Part shown: one piece after another, positions 18,446 to 27,652 of the stretch
Position numbering within the stretch: the first letter of the stretch is position 1
Layout: every line of letters starts with the position of its first letter
NCBI RefSeq assembly: GCF_001039355.2
Contig: NW_019773880.1
Location: 1 to 27,652, forward strand
Length of the DNA stretch: 27,652 bases
Source of the DNA: Lingula anatina
Taxonomy: Eukaryota > Brachiopoda > Lingulata > Lingulida > Lingulidae
Direction of reading: 5' to 3'
Position numbers and translations under genes: made by a program
The notes under the pieces: model-generated
Databases searched by the model: none
What the model saw: the letters and a program-made list of their open reading frames with translations, nothing else
Told to the model about the DNA's origin: nothing

Positions 18446-18635
18446 TCTGAATTCCATAACCAGAATTTTCACTGTACTTCACCTAGTGTCATCAGGAAAT
18501 GAAGAATCTTCACATATTTCACAATAATGATAAGACACATTGATAAGTTGAATATGGTCTTTAAAAAGTTTTTTCTTCGTTTTCCAACTGCTGATGGATA
18601 AAATCACATTCATTAAACACTAGGTCTTTTGAGTT

Positions 18636-21600
18636 TTAGAAAATGCAAATCTCTTGTTGGATTTGCTGCATTTCCTCTGCAGTCCAATCTAGTCCATTTT
18701 CAGTAATCCTGAAAATGAATTTTGAAATTAAAACTCATTGCTGCATTTGTTGTCAACTATTCAAATTCTTTTATTACTCAAGTTGCCAAACATTTGATCA
18801 TAATATAAAGTCACTTCACTTCAATACCAAGTGCATGTAAAATAGTATAAAGCACACTGTCAATATCTTATATGTAAATATTCAAAATATTAGTGATTAT
18901 AAGGACAAATTGAGATGAGAATACTATATTTTGCAATTCTACAGCATAATGAGGTAAAATATATCTTGAATACTTACACTGAATCACAGGTCTTACTCTC
19001 CTCTCTGTTAATTTCTTTGCTCATTCCACAAGTGACATCATCTGGTAACTGTAGGTAGTCATACTCGAAATGTTGTGATGGAAGAACACCAATAGGAATC
19101 TCGGCCCAATCAATTGGCTCTTTAACAAAAAATAACAGATTTACAAAAAAAAATTAAATGCAGTTATAAATAAGCTGCTTATGCTCCCAAAGTTCTTATT
19201 TAATCTTATAACATTCCTATAAAACAACTAAATGTAAATATATGACTGTTTCATATCTTGTCCTTTACCTGTACAAAGCTTCCATATTGAATGCTCTTCT
19301 TTTAACTGACCTGGTCCCTCTTCCTCAGTTTTAGCACCTGGAAAGTATTTTGTTATAATAAAACTACGTTTCTCCAATATTCCCTCAGGCCCCCCTTTGA
19401 AATTGATGGCTATGGGCCTGTCCCTTCACCTAAATTATGAACAAAAACATTCAAATATCTCCTCAAACTTTTGCAGTTGCTGCAATATCAGTTTACAGCA
19501 TTGATATGACAATATTATACCCACAAGCTGTTCACCTTTTTTAAAGGAATGGCCCTGTCATGGTGGTCTTTTTTTCAATCTTACAACTTTGGGATAATAT
19601 GTTCAAATAAGAAAAGGGTAAAAAACTCACTTCCTACTATATCTCCCAGTTTATGGACTGCTAGCTGCCCAACATCTTCAGATACTTTGCTGGAAAATGG
19701 CTGTCTTTGTTGGCTTTGGTAGACTAATGTTAAATACAGTAGGTGTTCAACTTGTCTAGGTGCAAGAGCTGGTTTTAAATATTCCAATATCCTGAGATCA
19801 GATATATATATGTAAGATTATATAGCAAAAATGATGAGGGAAATCAATCCTATTGCTTTTAAGACACACTTTGCATGTTGTAGAATGCAGGACCATAGTC
19901 ACTTATGCCACATGTATGTGTAGCTACTGATAAAATTTCAATATTCACACTGTGACGCCACTATATCTTTAAATATCAAAATTCTTACACATGTATCAGC
20001 ATAAGCATCCACTTTGAAGGAGTTTCTATGCACATGTCCAACATATCTTTCCATGGGAGAGAACATGGGGTTCTATATAACACAACATCTGACTGCAGGC
20101 CTGAATGTAAACACAAAATCTTAGTTTCATCCTTAAGATGCCTTTGCAATTTCAAAACTGAGAAAGTTGACGCTGAACATCACCTAGCTCTACAATATCT
20201 GTTTAATTTTCACTGTTGATGAAAATAAAGTGAGAGTGCTCTGCTCTATGAAAGACAGATTACCAGTGAACTTTACACAGACAATATGGAGGGCTCCTTC
20301 ATTTAACTTAAAAAGTATAAGTTAACATCATACATTCTACATAAATATATATTACCACTATTTGCCATGATTATGGCAAAAACCCAGCCTGTCAAAAGCT
20401 TGTTCCTTAGGCTTGATTCATCAGTAACCTGGCCTAGCAAATACTGAGCAAGTGAGACTGTCATCTGAAGATGGTGAAGACGCTTCAGCACAGGCTTCCA
20501 AAATGTGAGTAATTCATGGGGTATATCCAAATTGTCAGCAGTTATGAAATCTAAAATTATACAGGAATTTCTTTTCATAATGATACAAATGCAATTATTT
20601 AAAAATCAATCACACTTTTATATAAAATGAAGGTGAGAAGAAGTCAAGGTTTGCTACTTCCGCACACAAGGAATCCTTATTTGTATACAGCTTATGAACC
20701 CATGCAAAGCATACTATGCAATCCCTCCCTTTCTGACAAACACATAACTTGCCTGGTGGTAGCAGTGCTTTCATTAAAAAACCCAATTGCTTTTTTGCAA
20801 TGCTCTGGTTCTTCACTAGCAACAGCAAATTTGTTTGTTTTGTCTCATAAATTGTTGTGCGCAAGGAGCTAGTAATTGGTTGTTTTAAATTAGGTTGAAA
20901 TTTGACTAACATAAACACAACTTGGTTCCCTGTTATCTGGGGGACAAGAAGTAAGTTGGCAGTAAGACCGGTTAGATATGGCAACTTTGTACTCTTCGCT
21001 TATATTAATTACCAAGATGAAATGTTATTTTAAGTCCCCATATGTCCTAGTCAAGAATTTGAAGTGTGGGTGTAAAAGTGGCAGTGTATTAATGACCACA
21101 AGTTTAAGCTAGATGTATTTATATATATCATTAGGTATTCAGTTAACCCTTACCTTCCACACAGATCCCCAGTGCATCAAGCTGTTCACTAGTTGATATG
21201 AAATAGCCTTCTTCACATAACCAGCTAATTGCTTTATTCCTGAAACATATTCAATATTGCTCTTACATTGATTTTAAGATGTGAAATACATTATCATATA
21301 GATGCAAACAAAACAATAAAACAAACAGCTTAAATAAAACAAAATTTTGGCACATTCCCTATCATTGTTATATCATGAAACATTATAGCTTAATTCTTTT
21401 ATATTTTGGTTACAAAATGCTGTAATAAAATGTAGTTTTTTAAAGTCCATACCTTTGCCCTAAAGCATTTTTTTCGAGATCATCCAATATACTTTGTAAT
21501 TCCTTCTTGTCTGCTTTACTTGGCTGTTTGAATTCACTGAGAAGCTAGAAAAACTCTTAAAATTATTTCTGCTACAAATCACACTCTTTTTGTTTTTAAT

Positions 21601-23568
21601 TTAAAGATGAATAAAAGAGATCATGCATAACAATGTCAAGAACAAAACAAAATTTATGACACTATCTTACAAAGTACCGGGTAAAGAAGACAGAACACAC
21701 AAATATGCTAACACAAATATACAAATGCCTCTAAAACTTGGTAATGTTATTTATCTTAATATTTTTTAAAAGCTACAGAAATTTCAGGAGGAATACTTTA
21801 CCCTAAATTGTTCTTGCTGAAAAGCATATACTAAATCTTTGAACTTGTCTTCTATAGTTGGGTCACAGGTGTTATCTTCACTATCACTTGAATCCTGCAA
21901 GTTCTGTGGCTCCCAGTATTCTCTCTTAAACACAATGATAACTTTTTGAAACTATAATTACTTTTGTCCCAAAATCATCTTCTTTTCAACCACTACTCCC
22001 AACCCTCCCCCCCCCCCAAAAAAAAAAAAAATGTATCAAAGTACAAGGTCTATACCTTGCTTACTGTGCATCCTTATGAGTGGTACATATGGAAGAATTA
22101 TCAAACTAATTTAATTTATTGACCTTTTTCATTCTATATACATTGTTCTAGTTCTTAAATATTGTACAATTCATATTATAAATAACATTAATTGTCACAA
22201 TCATGATGTCACAAATAAAAGAACTAATCATCATTCACAGAAAAGTCAAGCTTACTTTTAACCAATTTAGTGCCAACTTTGCCCCAGACTTCAGTAAGTT
22301 TAGAGATGGCATTGAAGTGTGAGATGATTCATGCCTCAATTCCACTAGCCACTGTGGTATAGCAAGCTGAAAATGAAATTGTAATAATTGTACAGGGAAT
22401 ATCTGTTAATATATCTACATTTTTCTTTCTTTTTTTTTTGTAAAATAATGGACAAAATTTCATTATCAATTATAATATCTTCATATACAAAATAATCAAA
22501 AATTTCTTCAATTAAAGATTCTGTACCACTCTAATGTTATGTGCAACTATACCAAGGTGAGCTGTGCTTACCTCTTCTGCTAAGATGTGCACTGGCTGTG
22601 CATATTGCTTGTTTTGATTATTCTCAGTCATCAAATTCACAAACCTATAAGAATATAGACCATTCCATGATGTCCACTATATTTCACAGAATTAAGAGAT
22701 TAGTAAAACAATACCTATGCCATATTCTTTTCCATTAAATCTAAAACATAATTCTTTATAATTCAAAATTCTATCCTGAACAGATTTGGATAGATATGCC
22801 AGTCCTTCTGCTTCTAAAAGTAATTTACTTTTTTAATTTTAAAATCATCACCTTATCAAGGCCATTGCAAAGTTATGCTGGAATTTGGTATGATTTGGTA
22901 AATGTGGTCCCTTCTGGACAGCAGCCTTGTGATCCAGACAAGCCTCAACTAGTGCAGCAGTACATTCCACAGCAACAGGCAGTCTATGTAACATTCTGTA
23001 AAACATATATTACATATCAATGTTTTAAATTCCACCAACTATCAAATTAGTTAATTCAATGTTGTGTTGAAAACTGATCTAACGACCAAAATAGGTGAAA
23101 ATGGATATGGAGATTGGTGACCTCTAATAGTTAGGCAGCCACCTACCTTTTGTACATGTACTGGTATACATTTGCACAGGACAAAAATGCCATAAAGCCC
23201 ATGACACCGTTGAATAAATTCGCATTTTAACCAATTTGTTACCTGTTTTTCCACACAGCTACCCTCTGTATGGCCTGTTGTTGTTTTCTCACTTCATTAC
23301 TGTATAGTCCATGGTACACTCTTTCCCACTCAGACCTGAAGAAAAGTGAATGAGTAACTAAAGAAATTAAACGACCATTTCGGCATGTCTTATTCTTTTT
23401 AACAGCACGATATAAAGGTGCTGAGTTGTGATCATTTGGATACAGTAGGACTAAGGGGCCCGTGCCCTATATCTGTACTTACTGAAAATTTAAACCACCT
23501 GATATTAAAACAAAACATGTTCACCTGTTCAACCAACCAACCACGCGTTTTTGCCTGGGCGCCGCCAT
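18636..23568 (-). CDS. LAS1L: LAS1-like HEPN endoribonuclease for pre-rRNA ITS2 cleavage, complete, 14 coding exons
   Basis: Exons in transcript order: 23568-23525, 23335-23243, 22995-22852, 22644-22572, 22366-22256, 21924-21802, 21544-21453, 21239-21154, 20550-20356, 20100-19989, 19791-19631, 19337-19269, 19119-18978 and 18708-18636. They sum to 1518 nt (505 aa plus TAA). The N-terminus RVVGWLNRSEWERVYHGL matches the start of the Las1 domain. LRHESSH at residues 128-134 carries the HEPN catalytic Arg129, His130 and His134. A C-terminal Trp-containing motif, IDWAEIPIGVLP, resembles the LAS1L tail that recruits the partner kinase. In the family the protein cuts ITS2 with the NOL9/Grc3 polynucleotide kinase in the nucleolus during 60S maturation. 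At 505 aa it is shorter than human LAS1L (734 aa), mainly because the acidic insert is missing. The start ATG has A at -3 and G at +4. The 112-nt exon 10 was found only through phase matching and reads convincingly. Confidence 0.93.
20551..21153 (-). other. LAS1 intron 8, the largest of the gene
   Basis: The intron runs from GAAG|GTAAGG to TTTTAG. It includes a stretch at about 20640-20960 that is less AT-rich than the other introns and open for over 120 codons on the minus strand. Neighbouring exons splice in phase without it and the reading resembles no LAS1 sequence, so I treat it as non-coding. An intronic repeat is possible. Confidence 0.6.
21925..22255 (-). other. LAS1 intron 5 with C-A homopolymer junction
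   Basis: The 331-bp intron lies between the catalytic HEPN exon and the next one. It carries 11 C followed directly by 14 A at 22007-22031 on the plus strand. No other feature was seen. Confidence 0.7.
22007..22031. repeat. C11-A14 homopolymer junction
   Basis: Eleven C followed by fourteen A in a LAS1 intron, preceded by a pyrimidine-rich CCCAACCCT stretch. It parallels the tract at 16921-16948. Confidence 0.9.
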
Positions 23569-23571
23569 TTT
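23561..23571 (-). promoter_or_regulatory. YY1-like motif spanning the LAS1 start codon
   Basis: The minus strand reads AAAATGGCGGC, a full match to the YY1 consensus, with the motif's ATG being the LAS1 initiation codon. In animals this arrangement is common in housekeeping genes, where the motif lies just downstream of the transcription start. If that holds here, the LAS1 5'UTR is very short. Confidence 0.5.
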
Positions 23572-24345
23572 AAACAGTCACATGATCATACCTTGACCGC
23601 TTTATGTTAGTCTTCAGTGCCATTCATATTATTTTTAATTTTATTTTTAATCTGCATCTTCTATAAACCTTGCAATGTTCTTTGTTTTAAAACAAAGTAG
23701 GTCTAAGTCTATCGAATATTCCCTTCACCCTCACGAGATTTCTGCGTGGTGCAACAACTGTAAACCGGTCGGCCCCTGTAAACAAACAGGTCACGTGCAG
23801 TAGTTAGGAAGAAGTGCATTTATGAGATTTATCAATCTCTGGATAAAAACCGGGGATGCATGAACAAGGTATTCACTTGTTGTCTATATATGAGTGGTTT
23901 TTGACGTTAACTCAATAAATTTGGTAAAACATTTTAGATTCAAGTTACCTGCAATTTACTCGTGAGGGCACAAAATGAAAATTTGCGTCAGCTTGCCTGT
24001 TTACGGTTTAGGTTTAATTACCTCAGGTACGTGCCTAGCGTATAAAATTATAAGGCCGAAAACTAAGCAAATGCGTTTACATTTTAATTTCTATTAACAT
24101 ACATAACAGAAACCGTAAATATATAAGTGAGTTAATGCATGACAATTTGTGCTACCTTTTGACGGGGCCGCTTTTGACGCATTTGATGCAAAACCTTTTA
24201 CTGAAACTGCTTAGTCATTTGTGATAATAAAGCTGTGTCAGTTCATATTGAAATGCCATACTGTATTGATTGTAAATTGCAGTTGCTGTTTTCAGAGCCT
24301 GAAAAGGACAAAATCTAGCTAGTGAACTGTTTCTGACAATTGAGT
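23569..24345. promoter_or_regulatory. Head-to-head promoter interval of LAS1 and the DUF4062 gene
   Basis: Only 777 bp separate the two start codons, which point away from each other, so both promoters lie in this interval. It contains a canonical E-box CACGTG at 23792-23797 and a CRE-like TGACGTTA at 23902-23909, and it has more CG dinucleotides than the surrounding introns. E-boxes of this type bind Myc/Max or USF proteins, and Myc control of ribosome-biogenesis genes such as LAS1 would be sensible. No TATA box is evident near either start. Confidence 0.55.
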
Positions 24346-27300
24346 ATGGGCTCAATTATAACCAGGAAAACAGAAGAGACCAAGGTAACGTACATGTAAT
24401 TGACATTTGACTGATATTTGATAGTCCAGTGCTCCCACGTATCAAACAGTATACATAACCTAAAAATTGTGTTTGACTTTGAGTTTTTCCAACTCTTTTT
24501 TCACAATCCCGTGGACTTTTAGAACAAATTAGGGTCATTTTTCACGGCATTGTTATTCATCGCACAATCATGAGGCCAATTTTTAAAGGTCGATTTTTGT
24601 TTGTCACTTTGGTAATAGTTTAACTCAGAGTGCTAAAGACAATTTATCCTGAGCTTTCTTGTGAACTAGGTAATCTACAGTGAAAAACAGTTTGATGCAC
24701 ACAAAATATTTTTTACAAAAATAATTAGTTATGTCCTGATCAAAGATGTACTACAATGTATCTGGTACCTTCCACAGCCAAGGCCAACCTTCATTAAATA
24801 TTTTCAAGTGATATCTGGTAAAATTTTCAAAGCTTTGTAACTTTTTTAAAACAATATAATGGAAATTTTATCTTGATTATATCAAGATCCTTTTTTTTTT
24901 TTAGTCTTAGGAGTGGATTTTAAAATGATATATTTAAATGTTGAAAGTAGTTTCCTTTTGTATTTGTAGTCTTCAACAGCAGTCCATGGAGGAGAGGGAC
25001 CAAATATATCTTCAAGGGTAATGTCATGAAATTGTGAAATGTACTGTACTTTCATGTAATTACCAGTAAAATATGTTAATTTTAAGTTTTTATTTATGTG
25101 ATTTGCTAATGCAGTTTATGTTTGGATTTTTACTTTTATTAATTGAGTGTCAGGGAATATTTATTTGAGCTTTTTTTATTCAAAGTCTGCGCCACATGGG
25201 ACCAACACAAAGGAACCTGATCTTGAATCTGACAAAATCAGCAGCCAGGAACAAGTAGCAGGGTGTTGGGAAGAAATTGATAGGCAATGTGAAAGACTTG
25301 AAAAGATGTGCTACTGTCCTTCAGCAGATCAGACACTACAAAGTGATGTCACAGGCTGGAAAACTGCTAGAATATTTGTATCGTCCACATTTAGAGATTT
25401 CCATTCAGAAAGGGAGGTTCTGGTGAAAAAGGTACTAGTAGATGCACAAGTGAAGAAATCACACACCAAATGACTGATGAACACAATGTCACTGATATTT
25501 GAAAAATAAAAAAAGGTGGGAGGCATTTCCCTTAGGCGTATCATTTATCAGTGAAAATATCTTAAATAGATGCACTCCATTTGTGATGATTAGATCCTAA
25601 CCACCCTAGCTCAGTCTAAATAAGTGACATTAATTCCTTCCTTTAACACACTTCTTATTAGGTCTTTCCTGAGCTACGTGAATGGTGTGAAGAACGGAAA
25701 ATCCATCTGGTGGAGTGTGATTTACGCTGGGGTATCCCCAGTGATTCAACAACTGCTGCCACCATTGCCACGTGTTTAGAGGAGCTGGACAGGTGTCACA
25801 GTGAAACTGAAGGAAAACCTTTCTTTCTTAATCTATTGGGAGAAAGGTAAGTTTTAGTAACCTAGAGGCATGAGATCAAACATATATACAAATGAAAGCA
25901 TATGTATACCAGTAGTTCTAAATGTTAGTGCTACTATTATTTTTACCTTTGTTTTCCAATTGGATTCTCTTCTAGGTACGGATGGATCCCATCATTGTCA
26001 GATGTGCCAGAGGCTGTCCAGGAGAAGTACCTGTGGGTGCCCAATACCTCCATCACATGTATGGAAGTGTTATATGGAGGATACAGGTCAGATCACATAC
26101 TAAAAAAATGTACATGTTGAAAAATCAAGGTTATAAGATTGATTTTAAAATGTGTTCACGCACATACATGCATGCAAATGTGCATGTGCACTCACACACA
26201 TAGTCATCATAAATAATTACATAAAGGCGCAAAGAAAATTTAAGATTTATACATTTAAGAGATATCATGCTACGGCTTACAGATATGGTATTTTAATTTT
26301 TAATTTAATAATTTTATTAAAATAAGTGAAGGGTATTAATGAAACCATTTGAAAATTTCTTTTTGCTGCTGGTCTACCACAGTGTTATAAGATGATGTAT
26401 TTTGGGTTTTTTTGGGGTGAGCTGGATGTGTAGCATAGTTAATATTTGGCTCTTTTTTACCTTTGAATTAAAATATCTTCCTAAAATTGTTATGATAAAT
26501 TTTAAAAGATATGCTGTACTCCTTTTTTTTTAGAACAAAAAATCCCAATGCTGCCTTTTTCATTAGAGAAAAAGATTTTTTAGCAGATTTGCCTGAACAG
26601 TGTGCAGATGCATATTATGAGAAGGGTGTGCTACCCCGAGAACATCTGAAGGTTTGAATATTTTTAAAATTATTTTAAACAAGACTGTTTTTTGTTTGAA
26701 AATTTGAAAATTTAAATACATAAGGATATATAAAGATACATGTAATGAGAGTTATGAAAAGCTTACTTAGGAAATTTGTGTAAATAGTGCTTATGTGATT
26801 TGTTTAGGTGCTGAAAGAAAATCTGAATAAAAGATTCCCAAATCAAACATTCCATTATTCGTGTGAAGTCAGTTTGGAGAATGAACATGGAACACGTCCA
26901 AAGGTAAGTAAATATTTGTTTGCTTTTTTATGTATTGTTATTTTTTCTTTTGAAAATAATGCACTAATGCTTGATGACTGTCAGGTCATTGATTCTGAAG
27001 TAAGATGAATATAGTTTCCTTAATTGGACATATTTTTTCTGTGTAGTCTAAAATGTAAATTAAAAGAAATCGTTCATTATTTGGAATGGTGCAGTAGAGT
27101 TTTCATCTATTCTGTAGGCTAAACTTACTGGTCTGGAGGATTTTGCTACTCAAGTTTTATATTTCTACAAAAATGCCATAGAGAAAACATTCCCTAACCA
27201 AAGAGATATCAAAACATTACCCAGTGATGAATATGGTAAGAAAATATTTTATTTCTAGTAAATTGGCTAAAGATTGAGAAAGATGTGTAGAAATACATAT

Positions 27301-27511
27301 ATATACTTTTATGCTAAAACTTGTGTGACGTTCATTTGTCAGCTGGTACCTTATTTCTTTTCTTTTTGTATGATATATTTATTTGCAGAGGATGCAATGC
27401 AAAAGAAATATGTAGAACAAAAGTCGGAGGGATTAATTGGAAGAGAGGAAGAGGTACAGGTGCTGCTGGCTTATGCCAAAGGGGGCCCCTACCCAGCAGA
27501 CAATACTTGTG
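24346..27511 (+). CDS. DUF4062 protein of the NPHP3/TEP1/TTC41 type, 5' part, 9 exons, runs off the window
   Basis: Exons: 24346-24384, 24970-25017, 25186-25431, 25662-25846, 25976-26086, 26534-26651, 26808-26903, 27118-27235 and 27389-27511. They give 361 codons plus one base, all in phase. The ATG has A at -3, G at +4 and an in-frame TGA at 24334. Residues 1-8, MGSIITRK, form a consensus N-myristoylation signal. Residues about 30-88 are hydrophilic. From residue 90, RIFVSSTFRDFHSEREVL starts a DUF4062 domain, followed by VFPELREWCEERK, VECDLRWGI and LLGERYGWIP. The stretch LIGREEEVQVLLAYAKGG near the end is the usual lead-in to a NACHT/AAA P-loop, which should lie in the next exon. Relatives carry NACHT plus TPR or WD repeats and act as scaffolds, for example NPHP3 in cilia and TEP1 in vaults and telomerase. 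The exact orthologue, perhaps TTC41-like, cannot be fixed from this part. Confidence 0.85.
24385..24969 (+). other. Intron 1 of the DUF4062 gene
   Basis: The intron separates the 13-codon myristoylation exon from the 16-codon exon 2. Donor AAG|GTAACG, acceptor TATTTGTAG. It is AT-rich with no other recognisable feature. Because exons 1 and 2 are both whole numbers of codons, alternative first exons or skipping of exon 2 would keep the frame. Confidence 0.65.
26087..26533 (+). other. Intron 5 of the DUF4062 gene
   Basis: The 447-bp intron begins with the weak donor GTCAGA and ends in CTTTTTTTTTAG. A short run of alternating CA/TG phrases (ACACACA, TGCATGTGCA) lies near 26160-26200. I see nothing else. 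Confidence 0.65.
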
Positions 27512-27652
27512 GTAAATACATGCTTTGTTAATCTTATGGTGTGGTTTAATTTAGAGGATGTTAATGGTAGTGATTCTGTGCTTCAATTTGTCAAGAAAGC
27601 CTGTTTTTGTAAAGCTTTGTCTACATTTTACGAGGTTTCTCCCTTTTTCCCC
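27512..27652 (+). other. Start of intron 9 of the DUF4062 gene, to window end
   Basis: A GTAAAT donor at 27512 follows the G that begins a split codon. No further acceptor with a continuing frame was identified before the window ends, so the gene continues outside. Confidence 0.7.

Noticed and set aside
20610-20984. A 124-codon open frame on the minus strand inside LAS1 intron 8
   Set aside because: Flanking LAS1 exons splice in phase without it, it has no family resemblance and no splice signals that would include it, and it is not preceded by a convincing start context.
25570-25640. Possible box C/D snoRNA in a DUF4062-gene intron (GTGATGATTAG resembles box C)
   Set aside because: No CTGA box D at a suitable distance and no closing terminal stem were found. 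The same check on other introns was also negative.

Overview
The window is animal nuclear DNA. It is AT-rich, with phased GT-AG introns, polyadenylation signals and four genes whose proteins belong to metazoan families. The intron-rich structure, a single ZC3H12-type gene and a DUF4062 multidomain gene suggest a lophotrochozoan, most likely a mollusc (probably a bivalve). That placement is an inference from overall impression, not from a diagnostic marker. All exon models below come from reading splice sites and translations by eye. The complete models add up to whole codons: eIF1A 429 nt, ZC3H12 3018 nt, LAS1 1518 nt.

Layout: (1) 1-5203, minus strand: eIF1A, six coding exons, 142 aa, start codon at 5203, last two codons alone in an exon at 306-311. 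(2) 5204-8714: a region between two divergently transcribed genes, holding likely promoter DNA, a candidate 5'UTR exon, a low-quality homopolymer patch with an N, a 243-bp foldback element (MITE-like) and the ZC3H12 leader. (3) 8715-16697, plus strand: a Regnase/ZC3H12 endoribonuclease, five coding exons, 1005 aa. All four catalytic aspartates and the CCCH finger are present. (4) 16698 to about 18420: its 3'UTR. (5) 18636-23568, minus strand: LAS1-like pre-rRNA nuclease, 14 coding exons, 505 aa, tail-to-tail with ZC3H12. (6) 23569-24345: short head-to-head promoter interval. (7) 24346-27511 and beyond, plus strand: the first nine coding exons (361 codons) of a DUF4062-containing protein of the NPHP3/TEP1/TTC41 type, leaving the window just before the expected P-loop. 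Its N-terminus is a textbook N-myristoylation signal.

Three of the four genes concern RNA (translation initiation, mRNA decay, rRNA processing). No operon-like logic is expected, and I do not claim a functional cluster. The gene order is head-to-head, tail-to-tail, head-to-head. I found no evidence of a novel multi-gene system, CRISPR array, tRNA, rRNA or autonomous transposon. The items most worth a second look are the candidate beta-TrCP-type degron in the Regnase homologue, the myristoylation signal on the DUF4062 protein, the foldback element, the two-codon terminal exon of eIF1A, and an apparent assembly duplication around an N at 13672.
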